DNA of 14,726 nucleotides. Origin: JALOOE01 sp964423545 (lineage in GTDB: Bacteria; Chloroflexota; Anaerolineae; CG2-30-64-16). Shown piece after piece: positions 6,505 through 14,726 of this stretch. The stretch is taken from contig CAYRFV010000129.1 of NCBI GenBank assembly GCA_964423545.1, positions 1 through 14,726 on the forward strand, given 5' to 3'. A model generated the notes under the pieces. That model was not told the origin of the DNA. It saw nothing but the letters and a program-made list of their open reading frames with translations, and did no database searches. Each line of letters opens with the position of its first letter. Positions within the stretch are counted from its first letter, which is position 1. A program made the position numbers and the translations under genes.

Positions 6505-6710
6505 CGGGCGAAACGCTCTGGCACGAACTGGTGGGCACGCCTATCACCTACGGCTGCATCATGCTCGACAACCAAACGGCTGAGGCGCTGTACGACCTGG
6601 CCGACCTCGGCATGCGGGTCATTATCCTGCCGCAAGAACTTGCGCCCAGCGATTCTATGATTGACCCCGAAAACTGGACCACGAGCGAAGGTGGAGGTCG
6701 GGTATACTGA
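6495..6710 (+). pseudogene. C-terminal remnant of an L,D-transpeptidase (YkuD-type)
   Basis: One plus-strand frame, opened only by the stop at 6492-6494 and without a usable start, reads GTPITYGCIMLDNQTAEALY followed by DLADLGMRVIIL and ends with TGA at 6708-6710. This is the end of the YkuD catalytic domain, where the usual motif is SHGC[IV]R with the catalytic Cys followed by the LxxxDAexLY...GTxVxI stretch. Intact enzymes crosslink peptidoglycan or attach proteins to it, and are several times longer than the 72 codons left here. The upstream half, including the conserved His region, is gone. It is probably a decayed fragment left by a rearrangement. Confidence 0.6.
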
Positions 6711-6721
6711 CCGAGACCAGG

Positions 6722-7396
6722 ATGTCCAGAATGATGACGAAGATACGTCGCCGGCCTAGCGCCGAGTTCAAGTCTCGAAGAGATTCTGACTGTTGTTGGA
6801 TAGGCCCCCGCGTGGCTGTGTCACCGGATGGGCAGAAAGTGGCGCTGGTCGTCGTTGACAAGATCGAAGGGATGCGAGATGAACGCTTCACTTTCAGTAT
6901 TTACCTGTTCGATGTCTCGACCGGGAAGTTGACCTTGTTGAATGAGGAAACCTCGCCTGTTTGGTCTCCTGATAGCGCCCATAATCGCCCTCGTCCCAAC
7001 CTGTGGGGCATTTCGATCAAGACCGACAAGCGCGAGCGACTGACGCAAGGCCTGAACGCATTATCCGGCCACTGGTCTCCTGATGGCAAATGGTTTGCCT
7101 TTGCTGGCGCCTCACTCTACGATCGAGAAGATCAACCCTACAATCTTTGGCTGCTGAGCGCAGATGGCTCACGGTTGATTCGTGCAGGATCGGGTTTTCC
7201 TCAGGATTTGGGAGTATTCTGGAGTCCAGATGGAACCTATCTGGTGTTTGATCGTGAAGAAGCGGGTCTGTCAACCTTGTCGCTGGTTACTGGAGAGATC
7301 ACTTCTCTCGATGTGAAACTCCTAGACGATTCCAGCGACCAGGGGGATTCCTTGGCTCGGCGCTGGCCGTGGGCAGCGAGCCGCTGGCCGTGGTAG
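6722..7396 (+). pseudogene. TolB/PD40-like beta-propeller fragment
   Basis: The frame contains several propeller-blade repeats of the PD40/TolB type: VAVSPDGQKVALV, SPVWSPDS, GHWSPDGKWFAFAG with YNLWLLSADGSRL, and FWSPDGTYLVFDR with LSTLSLVTGEITSL. Such domains bind proteins or ligands, often in the periplasm. The gene looks incomplete at both ends: there is no signal peptide or convincing ribosome binding site, the first about 30 residues are basic and unlike a blade, a blade is shortened around 6970-7010, and after about 7330 the frame degenerates into Trp/Arg-rich sequence. I treat it as a decayed fragment, though a short expressed protein cannot be excluded. Confidence 0.6.
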
Positions 7397-7561
7397 TCGA
7401 AAGCACCCATGCCGGCGACACCGTGGCCGCCGCCAAAAGGGTAGCGCCATCGTCTCGACCACGAACGGCGCCCAGGCCTTGATCGCCATCGGCAATCTCA
7501 TCTACACGACCGTGGCAACGGGCGGCGACCGGGTAGCTGTATACGAAGGGGTTGGGTTCTA
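7345..7561 (+). pseudogene. Unidentified frameshifted coding remnant
   Basis: Two overlapping frames make protein-like sense when joined near the AAAAGGG run at 7435-7441: LGSALAVGSEPLAVVVEST followed by HAGDTVAAAK, then GSAIVSTTNGAQALIAIGNL followed by IYTTVATGGDRVAVYEGVGF and a stop at 7559-7561. STTNGxxAL recalls 2-phosphosulfolactate phosphatase (ComB), but the rest does not fit it well, so I assign no function. The remnant sits between the propeller fragment and the minus-strand oxidoreductase. Confidence 0.35.
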
Positions 7562-7575
7562 AACGGGCAAACGAT

Positions 7576-8748
7576 CTACGAAATCGACCCAATCCCATAC
7601 GCCCCGTGCAGCGTCCGTCCGCGGGCGAAGCGATCGACGGCGTAATCGGCGATGGGCAGGTCGGGCGCCTGGCCGAGCATGGTCTGGGCGAGCGAATCGC
7701 TGATGGTGGGGGCCAGCTTGAAGCCGTGGCCGCTAAAGCCGACGGCCACGAACACCCCCTCCGCGCCGGGAACCGGCCCCACCAGCGGGTTCCAGTCGGG
7801 CGTGATGTCGTAGGGACCTGTCCAGCCGGCCGTGAACTCGGCCTCGGCGAAGGCGGGCATGCGGTTCGAGATCAGCCGGTCGATGCGGCTCACATGCTCC
7901 ATCCCCACCTTGTCGGTCAGGATGTCGGCGTCGTCGATGGGGTCGCCGTGGTCGCCGGTTCCCACCAACACCACGCCGCCGGTTTCGGGCCGGAAATAGA
8001 TTTTATCAGGCGTTGTCAGGTCTTTGACGATCGGCCAGGTCATCTCATACGGCTGGCCGATGCGCAGGGTGATGACCTTGTGGCGGCTGATCACGTAGTC
8101 GAAGCGAAGGCCGGCCGGCTGAGCGATGGCGTTCGTCCACGGCCCCGCCGCCAGCAACACTACCGGCGCCTGGAAATCGCCAACCGGGGTGGAAACGGTC
8201 TTGACGCTGCCCTCCAGCCGCAACCCGGTCGCGGGCGCATCGGTCAGGATGCTCACACCCAGGTCGCGGGCGCGCTGCGCATAGGCCATGGTGGTCAGGT
8301 AGGGGTCGGCGAAGCCGGTCTGGGTGTCATAGCCGATGACATCGACATCGTGGAAGCTGAGCAAGGGGTGGATCTTCTGCGCCTCGGCGGGAGTGAGCAC
8401 GGCAGTGTCGATGCCGTGCTCGTTCTGGGCGCGGAAGACCTCCAGCATCGGCCCCCGGTGCTCCTCCGGCCCGACGATAAGATAGCCGGTGCGATGGAAG
8501 CCGACGTCGCCGCCCACGCGTTGGTCGAAATCGGCGAAGATGCGCAGACTTTCGACCGCATGCACCAGATTAGCGGCGACCGAGTAATGCGTGCGGATGA
8601 TGGCGCAGGATTTGGCCGTGCCGCCGGCGCAGACCTGCTTGCGTTCCAGCACGACGATGTTTTTGGCCCCGCGACGGGCCAGGTTGTAGGCGGTGGCGCA
8701 GCCGTAGAGACCACCGCCGATGATGAGGTAATCTGCTGAGATGGGCAT
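7576..8748 (-). CDS. FAD-dependent oxidoreductase, DAO family (sarcosine oxidase beta/glycine oxidase-like)
   Basis: About 390 residues, the normal length for the family. The N-terminal Rossmann motif IIGGGLYGCATAYNLARRG binds the FAD ADP moiety, with LER ending the second strand. SCAIIRTHYS follows, as in sarcosine oxidase beta-type enzymes, and the C-terminus carries TPDWNPLVGPVPGAEGVFVA and GFSGHGFKLAPTISDSLA, the second FAD contact region. Members oxidise secondary or primary amines such as sarcosine, glycine or proline derivatives to imines; the substrate cannot be told from sequence. I chose ATG at 8748, right before the Rossmann fold. A TTG at 8779-8781 overlaps the stop of the upstream lipid kinase gene and would add 11 residues. 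Close spacing to that gene suggests co-transcription. Confidence 0.88.
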   Translation of the reverse strand: MPISADYLIIGGGLYGCATAYNLARRGAKNIVVLERKQVCAGGTAKSCAIIRTHYSVAANLVHAVESLRIFADFDQRVGGDVGFHRTGYLIVGPEEHRGPMLEVFRAQNEHGIDTAVLTPAEAQKIHPLLSFHDVDVIGYDTQTGFADPYLTTMAYAQRARDLGVSILTDAPATGLRLEGSVKTVSTPVGDFQAPVVLLAAGPWTNAIAQPAGLRFDYVISRHKVITLRIGQPYEMTWPIVKDLTTPDKIYFRPETGGVVLVGTGDHGDPIDDADILTDKVGMEHVSRIDRLISNRMPAFAEAEFTAGWTGPYDITPDWNPLVGPVPGAEGVFVAVGFSGHGFKLAPTISDSLAQTMLGQAPDLPIADYAVDRFARGRTLHGAYGIGSIS

Positions 8749-8777
8749 GGCGTCGATGGTTGCGAGCGGGCGTGGCT

Positions 8778-9695
8778 TCAAACAATCACACGCAGGCGTT
8801 GCGGGATCAGTTCGATCTTGAGGTGGTGGACATCGTTGCCGATGATCTCGCCATCGGCCTGCGAGGGGAAACCGGCGCGGCTTTCGATTTCCAGCCGGGC
8901 CGTGCGGGCCATCACCACCTTGGGGTGAGTCAGGTGTTTGCCCTGCATAAATTTGGGGATCATGCGCAGCATATCAAGGCGGGTGGTCTTGTGTACCATG
9001 CACACATCCAGCAGCCCATCCTCGTGGCTGGCATCGGGCGCAGCCAAGAAGCCGCCGCCCAAGCGGGGGCCGTTGGCAATCAGCGTCATCAGCATCTCGA
9101 ACTCATACGTCTTACCGTCGAAGCGGATAACGACCGGCGGGGTGCGGTAGTAGATGGCCAGCGTCTTGAGCACGGCGACGAGATAGATGGCAAAGCCGCG
9201 CAGCCGCTTGATCTTGTGGGCCTCGATGTTGACGCGGGAATCGAAGCCGCCGCCGAGGATGTTGACGCAGTATTGCGGCGCCTCGTTGTTGCACTCGACA
9301 TAAGCGACATCGATCACCCGCGCCTGGCCGCGGCGGAGCTTATTCATGGCGTCATCCAGGCCCCGGTCCAGCCCCAACCCCCAGGCGAAGTCGTTGCCGC
9401 TGCCCACCGGCAGGATGCCCAGGGTGGCGGCGGCCACACCCGGCTGCCCTTCGGCCGCCCGCAGGATGCCGTTCGCCACCTCGTGGACGGTGCCGTCGCC
9501 GCCTGCCGCCACCACCATCGTCGCCCCAGCCCTGGCGGCCTGCTCGGCCAGATGGCTGCCGTGCCCGCGGTATTCGGTCAACTCGATCTGCGTTTCCAGC
9601 CCACTGCTTGCCAACGCCCGCAAACCAGCGTCGATGTGATGTCTGCTATCGCCGCGATTGGCGAAGGGATTGACGATGACGGTGATGGGTGACAT
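8778..9695 (-). CDS. Diacylglycerol kinase-family lipid kinase (DagK/YegS-like)
   Basis: The 305-residue protein has the full DAGK catalytic domain: VIVNPFAN at the start, the nucleotide-binding AAGGDGTVHEVANGIL with GGDGT at residues 65-69, GILPVGSGNDFAWGL with GSGND at 98-102, GGGFDSRV, and the C-terminal DASHEDGLLDVCMV motif. Such enzymes phosphorylate diacylglycerol or related lipids with ATP at the inner membrane face, recycling lipid into phospholipid synthesis; related proteins phosphorylate sphingoid or polyprenol lipids. ATG 9693-9695 is preceded at seven bases by GAGG (complement of 9703-9706). It lies 94 bases downstream of the SPASM gene on the same strand, and the oxidoreductase follows closely. 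Confidence 0.93.
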   Translation of the reverse strand: MSPITVIVNPFANRGDSRHHIDAGLRALASSGLETQIELTEYRGHGSHLAEQAARAGATMVVAAGGDGTVHEVANGILRAAEGQPGVAAATLGILPVGSGNDFAWGLGLDRGLDDAMNKLRRGQARVIDVAYVECNNEAPQYCVNILGGGFDSRVNIEAHKIKRLRGFAIYLVAVLKTLAIYYRTPPVVIRFDGKTYEFEMLMTLIANGPRLGGGFLAAPDASHEDGLLDVCMVHKTTRLDMLRMIPKFMQGKHLTHPKVVMARTARLEIESRAGFPSQADGEIIGNDVHHLKIELIPQRLRVIV

Positions 9696-9734
9696 GGGTG
9701 CGCCTCGCTGCGGTGCGTGGATGACGGATGGGCA

Positions 9735-9764
9735 ATGTTACCCCATGCCCAACCGAAACACCAA
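9735..9764 (-). promoter_or_regulatory. Possible sigma70-like promoter for the lipid kinase gene
   Basis: On the minus strand TTGGTG (complement of 9759-9764) and TAACAT (complement of 9735-9740) are separated by 18 bases, and the second box is about 40 bases from the start codon. Each box misses consensus in two positions, so this is a weak prediction. Confidence 0.3.
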
Positions 9765-9789
9765 GCACTACCCGCCTCGAGAACCACCC

Positions 9790-11148
9790 TCAGGGGCGCT
9801 CCGCTTTGCCGTGGCAGTGCTTGACTTTGCGTCCGCTGCCACAGGGACAGGGATCGTTTCGCCCTGTCGCGGCCAGGGCCGCCTGCAGGCGGGCATCGGC
9901 GCGGGCGTAGACCTGCATAATCTCGGCCGGGGCCCGGTTCTGGCGCAGCAACTGGCGCATCATCCGCATCGGCCGGTCGATGTGGTGGAAGAAGGCCTTG
10001 TAACCCGCGCACAGATAGTTCAGCCCTGGCTCGCCATCGGGCGCGGCGATGAAGCGATCCTTGGGACAGCCGCCGTGACAGGCGAAGCGCACCTCACAGG
10101 CGCGACAATAGGCGGGGAGGGCGTCGAACTTGTCCTGGCCGAACTGCTGCTGGCGGGGCGAGGCTACCAGCTCGAGCAGCGGCGTGGCCAGGATGTTGCC
10201 CAGGCGGTAGTCCGGCTCCACGAAATGGTCGCACGAGTACAGATCGCCGTTATGCTCCAGCGCCAGGGCCAGCCCGCAGGTGGGGGAGTGGATGCACAGG
10301 CCGGGCGGCTCGTCGCACCAGTTCGCCAGCGCCACATCGAACATCTGCACGAACACCTGGCCTACGTCCCGGCGCACCCATTCCTCGAAGACCCCGATCA
10401 AAAAGCGCCCGTATTGCTCGGCCGCCAGCGAACGCACGCTCACGGCGGCGCCGCGCTGGCGGTAGAGCGGCCGGTCGCGCCACGAGGCCCACGCCCGCCC
10501 GCCCGTCTCGCTCCCACCTCCTTCCTGCCGCTCGATGATCGGGATGTACTGGTGGAAACGGGAGCCGCAATCGTCGCGCAAGAAGCGGTAGACCGCCAGC
10601 GGATGGTCGACGTTGGCCCGGTGCAGGGTGGTGAGGGTGTTGAACTCGACCCCGTGCTTCTGCAAAAAGCCCAGCCCTCGCCTCACCCTGGCAAAAGTCG
10701 GCTGCCCGCCCTTATCCACCCGATAAGCGTCGTGCATCGGCGCCGGCCCGTCGATGCTGATCCCAACCAGGAATTCGTTTTCCTTGAAAAAGGCCGCCCA
10801 TTCATCATCGATCAACATGCCGTTGCTCTGGATCGTATATTGAATCTGCATCCCCGGCCGGCGATGCTGGCTGGCATAGGCCACCGCGCGCCGGAAGAAA
10901 TCCAGCCCCATCAGCGTCGGTTCGCCGCCCTGCCAGGCGATGGTTACGGTCGGGGTCTGGTGCGCCTCGATCAGCTGCCGGATGTAGGCCTCTAGCAGTT
11001 CGTCGGCCATGCGGAAGCGGCTGCCCGGATAGAGCAACTCCTTCGAAAGGAAGAAACAGTAGGCGCAATCCAGGTTGCAGATGGCGCCGGTGGGCTTGGC
11101 CAGCAGGTGGAAGGCGGCGGGAGGGTTGGGGGAGTGGGATGGCGTCAT
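9790..11148 (-). CDS. Radical SAM/SPASM protein, anaerobic sulfatase maturase-like, with C-terminal SEC-C zinc motif
   Basis: The 452-residue enzyme begins with KPTGAICNLDCAYCFFLSK, the CxxxCxxC that holds the SAM-binding 4Fe-4S cluster (Cys24, 28, 31), then WQGGEPTL and ISIDGP. The SPASM region carries further cluster cysteines in CIHSPTCGLAL, DLYSCDHF, YCRACEVRFACHGGC and LCAGYKAFFHH. This pattern is that of anaerobic sulfatase-maturating enzymes, which convert a Cys or Ser in a sulfatase to formylglycine. A SEC-C zinc motif, RNDPCPCGSGRKVKHCHG, is fused at the very C-terminus. ATG 11148 is chosen because an upstream in-frame extension to 11262 is low-complexity; no strong ribosome binding site is visible. 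No sulfatase gene lies in the window, so the substrate is elsewhere or different. Confidence 0.92.
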   Translation of the reverse strand: MTPSHSPNPPAAFHLLAKPTGAICNLDCAYCFFLSKELLYPGSRFRMADELLEAYIRQLIEAHQTPTVTIAWQGGEPTLMGLDFFRRAVAYASQHRRPGMQIQYTIQSNGMLIDDEWAAFFKENEFLVGISIDGPAPMHDAYRVDKGGQPTFARVRRGLGFLQKHGVEFNTLTTLHRANVDHPLAVYRFLRDDCGSRFHQYIPIIERQEGGGSETGGRAWASWRDRPLYRQRGAAVSVRSLAAEQYGRFLIGVFEEWVRRDVGQVFVQMFDVALANWCDEPPGLCIHSPTCGLALALEHNGDLYSCDHFVEPDYRLGNILATPLLELVASPRQQQFGQDKFDALPAYCRACEVRFACHGGCPKDRFIAAPDGEPGLNYLCAGYKAFFHHIDRPMRMMRQLLRQNRAPAEIMQVYARADARLQAALAATGRNDPCPCGSGRKVKHCHGKAERP

Positions 11149-11345
11149 GAGGCAGAGGCGGGGGGCCGTCGATGGCGGCAGCGGCGGGCGATGCCCGGCG
11201 CCATGATATGCCAAAGCGCCCTCCATGCCAAGCCCCCGCTTGTGGCTGCCATCCTTGACCATGCCCCGGCCCGCGGTTGTGCGACGCTTTCTGGTCTGGG
11301 CTATAATCCTCCTACCGTCCTCTTTTCACTCCCGGAGCCGCCCCC
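11149..11345. promoter_or_regulatory. Divergent promoter region between SPASM gene and M20 peptidase
   Basis: This 197-base region separates two divergently transcribed genes. A perfect TATAAT at 11302-11307 is a good -10 box for the peptidase; the best -35 candidate, TTGTGC at 11277-11282, is 19 bases away, slightly too far. GGAG at 11334-11337, eight bases before the ATG at 11346, is the ribosome binding site. No clear promoter is seen for the other direction. Confidence 0.45.
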
Positions 11346-12734
11346 ATGCACCCTGCCCAAGCCTTTCTCGCTGCCCAGCGCGACCGTTTCCTGGCCGAAC
11401 TCATCGCCTCGTGTCGCCTTCCCTCGATTTCCGGCCAATCCGAGGGACTTGAGGCCATGCGCGATTGGCTGAGCGAGCGCCTGCAGCGCCTCGGCTGCCG
11501 AGTGCAGACGTGGCCGGTGTCTGGGCCGGCGGCCGGCGGCCCGGACATCCTCTGGGCCGAGATCGGGGACGGCGAACGCAGCCTGCTTTCCTATAGCCAT
11601 TATGATGTGCAGCCGGCTGACCCGCTCGACCTCTGGCTTAGCCCACCGTTCGAGCCAGCACTGCGCGAGGGCAAGATCTTCGCCCGCGGGGTTTGCGATG
11701 ACAAGGGCGATTTCATGGCCCGCATCCACGCCATCGAGGTCTACCGCGGCGTCTACGGCGAGCTGCCATTCCGCTTCAAGTTCTTCATCGAGGGCGAGGA
11801 AGAAACCGGCAGCCCGCATCTGGGGCCGGTGGCTGCGGCCCACGCCGATGACCTGCGCTCCGACGCCTGTCTGTGGGAATCGGGCGAGTTCGACAGCCAC
11901 GATCGCTACCGCGTCTATCTGGGCGTCAAGGGTATTCAGTATGTCGAACTGCGGCTGCGCGGGGCCAACACCGACCTCCATTCGGCCTACGCCACCATCG
12001 TCCCCAACCCCGCCTGGCGGCTGGTGCAGGCCCTGAACACGCTGAAGACGCCGGACGATCGCATCACCCTCGACGGTTTCATGGATCATGTCCGCCCATT
12101 GACCGAGCTGGAAGAGGCCTATCTCGACCGCATCCCCTTCGATGGCGATGGTCTCAAATCGGCCTGGGGCGTCCCGGCTTTCATCGGCGACGCCAGCGAC
12201 CGCGCCGCCCTTCGGCGCTTCCTCTATGCCCCCACCTGCACCATCTGCGGGCTGCTCTCTGGCTTCACCGGCGAAGGCTCGAAGACGGTGCTGCCCGCCG
12301 CCGCCCTGGCCAAGCTCGATTTTCGTCTCGTCCCCGACCTGACGCCCGCCCTCGTGCTCGATCTGCTGCGCGCCCACTTCGACCGCCGCGGCTACACCGA
12401 GATCGAGATCGTCCCTCTCAGCGCCACCGACGTCGCCCGCTCCAGCCCGGCCGCCCCCATCGTGGGCGCCGTCAGCGCCGCGGCGCGCGCGGTCTACGGC
12501 CACGAGCCGCTCATCTATCCGTCACACGGCGGCAGCGGCCCCATGTATCCGCTGACGCAAGGCCTGGGCGTGGACGCCGTGACGGTGGGCGTGGGCTACA
12601 GCGGGGCCAACATCCATGCCCCCAACGAAAACATCCGCCTGGACGATTATTTCCAGCACGTCCTCTTCCTGGTCGAGTTGTTCCGTCGCTTTGCCGCGAT
12701 GGAGGGAGATAAGCGATCAGAGACTGGAGACTAA
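11346..12734 (+). CDS. M20-family metallopeptidase (dipeptidase-like)
   Basis: The 462-residue protein is a typical di-zinc M20 peptidase. SHYDVQP gives zinc ligand His85 and catalytic Asp87, RGVCDDKGD the bridging Asp118, and EGEEETGS the catalytic base Glu151 and ligand Glu152. The next ligand position falls in ACLWESGEF, where a Glu replaces the usual Asp; GANTDLHSAYA supplies the dimerisation-domain His, and GANIHAPNENIRLDDY the last zinc His. The family removes amino acids from dipeptides or deacylates amino acids in the cytoplasm; the long-form layout fits the dipeptidase branch. Expression probably starts from the TATAAT at 11302. The last about ten residues (EGDKRSETGD) run past the usual end of the family, and the TAA overlaps the convergent next gene. 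Confidence 0.93.
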   Translation: MHPAQAFLAAQRDRFLAELIASCRLPSISGQSEGLEAMRDWLSERLQRLGCRVQTWPVSGPAAGGPDILWAEIGDGERSLLSYSHYDVQPADPLDLWLSPPFEPALREGKIFARGVCDDKGDFMARIHAIEVYRGVYGELPFRFKFFIEGEEETGSPHLGPVAAAHADDLRSDACLWESGEFDSHDRYRVYLGVKGIQYVELRLRGANTDLHSAYATIVPNPAWRLVQALNTLKTPDDRITLDGFMDHVRPLTELEEAYLDRIPFDGDGLKSAWGVPAFIGDASDRAALRRFLYAPTCTICGLLSGFTGEGSKTVLPAAALAKLDFRLVPDLTPALVLDLLRAHFDRRGYTEIEIVPLSATDVARSSPAAPIVGAVSAAARAVYGHEPLIYPSHGGSGPMYPLTQGLGVDAVTVGVGYSGANIHAPNENIRLDDYFQHVLFLVELFRRFAAMEGDKRSETGD

Positions 12735-13432
12735 GCCGAAGTCACTGCGGGATCAGGAGTTTTGGCGCTTGTCGTTGACTCCACCAGCAAGTCGGCCCAC
12801 ACGCGGTCGCGCTCGGCCAGGCTCTCGAAGCAGAGATAGGCAAACGTTAGCGCGGCTTCACCCTTCTTGTTTGTGCGCACATAGTCGAGGCGCAGCCCCG
12901 GCCGTTGGCTGCGGCCGAAGCCGACTGCCCCGGCCCGAACGCCGGTGAGCGCGGCCGGCGTAACAAAGATGTACCACATCCCCAACAGGGTAGGGTCGGC
13001 TTCGCCCAGGCCCAAGAAGCGCGCCGGCGTCTTGCGGGCGAGGATGGCGTGCTCGCGCGTGGGATAGGTGCGGTAGAAGGCGTTCAGGTTGGTGAAGGAC
13101 GCCGTTCGCTCATCCACCGCAAAAAGGCCGCTGGCCAGGGCCGGGAGCTTGTCGGCGGCTGCGAGGGGCGATGGGGTAGGCGGAGCCGCGGGTTCGGGCG
13201 AGAAATAGACATAAAATTGCTTCTGCGCCCGGTTTTGACCGGCGATGAGAAGGATGGCCGCGGCCACGAGAAGGCCGGCCAAGAGCACACCGCCGGGGAG
13301 CCAGCCGATCCAGGCCAAGAGTGCGCCCACGAGCAGTCCGATCAGCAGCCAGCGGTGCAGGGTCGCGCCCAGCAGCTGGTGGCGCCCCAGGCCGTGGAGG
13401 AGGTAGAGGCAAAGGCCGAGGAGGGTGTGCAT
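12731..13432 (-). CDS. Hypothetical membrane-anchored protein
   Basis: I do not recognise a family for this 233-residue protein. Residues about 1-66 are very hydrophobic, with two to three membrane helices (about 3-13, 26-44, 47-65), followed by a Pro/Ala-rich linker (about 80-92) and a soluble domain of about 135 residues. That domain contains TNLNAFYRTYPTREHAI, ARFLGLGEADPTLLGMWYIF and NKKGEAALTFAYLCFES, which suggest an alpha/beta fold. The linker and domain order imply a tail anchored to the inner membrane, side unknown. Its TAG overlaps the TAA of the M20 gene by three bases on opposite strands (CTAA at 12731-12734), so transcripts of the two genes converge. No strong ribosome binding site is visible before the ATG at 13432. 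Confidence 0.75.
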   Translation of the reverse strand: MHTLLGLCLYLLHGLGRHQLLGATLHRWLLIGLLVGALLAWIGWLPGGVLLAGLLVAAAILLIAGQNRAQKQFYVYFSPEPAAPPTPSPLAAADKLPALASGLFAVDERTASFTNLNAFYRTYPTREHAILARKTPARFLGLGEADPTLLGMWYIFVTPAALTGVRAGAVGFGRSQRPGLRLDYVRTNKKGEAALTFAYLCFESLAERDRVWADLLVESTTSAKTPDPAVTSA

Positions 13433-13520
13433 GGCGGGATGTTAAACGCATCGTTGTTTGCAGGCAAACGGCTGTGACCGTTGTCCAAAGGATGGAGCTG
13501 TGATAACTGCTGTGCAGAAA

Positions 13521-13532
13521 ATCCGCATCCGC
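13521..13532 (+). repeat. ATCCGC direct pair upstream of the AbrB-like gene
   Basis: Two adjacent copies of ATCCGC lie 28 bases before the start of the AbrB-like gene. A related ATCCGCG array lies after the gene at 13807-13829. Their role is unknown; operator half-sites or dispersed repeat debris are both possible. Confidence 0.4.
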
Positions 13533-13559
13533 AGAACTACTGACAGGAGAACGCAACCT

Positions 13560-13778
13560 ATGGAAGCGACGATTCAGGTCCGCCGACGTGGAACCATGAC
13601 TTTACCAGTTGAGCTGCGGGCCAAATACAGCATCCAGCCAGGCGGCACTTTCCGCCTGGTCGATCTTGACGGCATCCTTGTCCTGACGCCGATGGCCCCG
13701 ATGGTGCCCGAACTGGCGCGAGCGATCGAGCACGCCCGGCTTGAAGCTGGCCTGAGCGTTTCAGACCGAATCCCCTGA
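13560..13778 (+). CDS. AbrB/SpoVT-type DNA-binding protein, antitoxin-like
   Basis: The 72-residue protein begins MEATIQVRRRGTMTLPVELR and continues KYSIQPGGTFRLVDLDGILVL, the swapped-hairpin AbrB/SpoVT fold with its conserved G-x-[MI]-T-[LI]-P core. Such dimers bind DNA as transition-state-type regulators or as antitoxins that repress their own operon. AGGAGA (13545-13550), nine bases before the ATG, supports this start over a longer in-frame one at 13458. The C-terminal 25 residues are charged and helical, as in antitoxins that wrap a PIN or MazF toxin. No toxin gene follows: 54 bases later comes the stop of ftsH on the other strand. It is either an orphan antitoxin or a stand-alone regulator. 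Confidence 0.85.
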   Translation: MEATIQVRRRGTMTLPVELRAKYSIQPGGTFRLVDLDGILVLTPMAPMVPELARAIEHARLEAGLSVSDRIP

Positions 13779-13806
13779 TCTGACGCCGCCCAATCTGCGC
13801 CTACAA

Positions 13807-13829
13807 ATCCGCGTTTATCCGCGTATCCG
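13807..13829 (+). repeat. Short ATCCGCG tandem motif between AbrB-like gene and ftsH
   Basis: ATCCGCG occurs at 13807-13813 and 13817-13823, followed by ATCCG at 13825-13829. The array sits in the 54-base region between two convergent genes. Similar short motifs recur at 13521-13532. Confidence 0.45.
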
Positions 13830-13832
13830 ATC

Positions 13833-14726
<894 letters not shown>

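Noticed and set aside
7552..8739. Long plus-strand frame antisense to the FAD oxidoreductase
   Set aside because: The minus strand carries a complete Rossmann FAD protein; the plus frame is a codon-bias shadow. The same applies to plus-strand frames at 8760-9692 and 9658-10995 and to the minus-strand frame at 11301-12503.
11149..11262. N-terminal extension of the SPASM protein
   Set aside because: The extra 38 residues are Pro/Gly/His-rich and precede the usual family start; the ATG at 11148 fits better.

Overview
The window looks like part of a metagenome-assembled genome from a GC-rich, environmental, non-enteric bacterium, most likely Chloroflexota (an Anaerolineae-type lineage). That assignment is inference from the gene mix (IS701-like transposase, TolB-like and L,D-transpeptidase remnants, SPASM maturase with a SEC-C tail, FtsH) and from high GC; no rRNA or other phylogenetic marker except a partial ftsH is present. 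Two runs of exactly 100 N (2778-2877, 3149-3248) are scaffold gaps, and their flanks carry exact 55-base duplicates, as expected from a k=55 de Bruijn assembly.

Layout. (1) 1-109: the 3' part of an integron attC-like recombination site, followed by a lower-GC gene for a four-helix membrane protein (131-628), i.e. a probable integron cassette. (2) 666-2177: a complete IS701-family-like insertion sequence with clear inverted repeats, transposase on the minus strand, probably frameshifted near its C-terminus. (3) 2187-6456: a tight three-gene plus-strand operon beginning a few bases after the IS: a protein of about 30 decapeptide repeats with a tail-fibre/intramolecular-chaperone-like C-terminus (broken by the N gaps), a soluble LpxL/HtrB-like acyltransferase homologue, and a sphingomyelinase-like endonuclease/exonuclease/phosphatase (EEP) protein with an unusual helical insertion. 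This is the most unusual part of the window and the best candidate for an undescribed system. (4) 6457-7575: a decayed zone with an L,D-transpeptidase remnant, a TolB-like propeller fragment and an unidentified frameshifted remnant. (5) 7576-11148: minus-strand FAD oxidoreductase, diacylglycerol-kinase-like lipid kinase, and radical SAM/SPASM sulfatase-maturase-like enzyme. (6) 11346-12734: a divergent M20 peptidase, whose stop codon overlaps that of a convergent membrane protein gene (12731-13432). (7) 13560-13778: an AbrB/SpoVT-type DNA-binding protein without a partner toxin. (8) 13833-14726: the C-terminal half of ftsH, running off the window.

How the genes may work together: the three genes at 2187-6456 are separated by 16 and 4 bases and each has its own ribosome binding site, so they are very probably co-expressed. 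A beta-helical surface or fibre-like protein next to a lipid acyltransferase fold and a phospholipid-diesterase fold suggests a lipid- or membrane-directed function, but this is inference. The remaining genes are ordinary metabolic or housekeeping genes without an obvious shared pathway.
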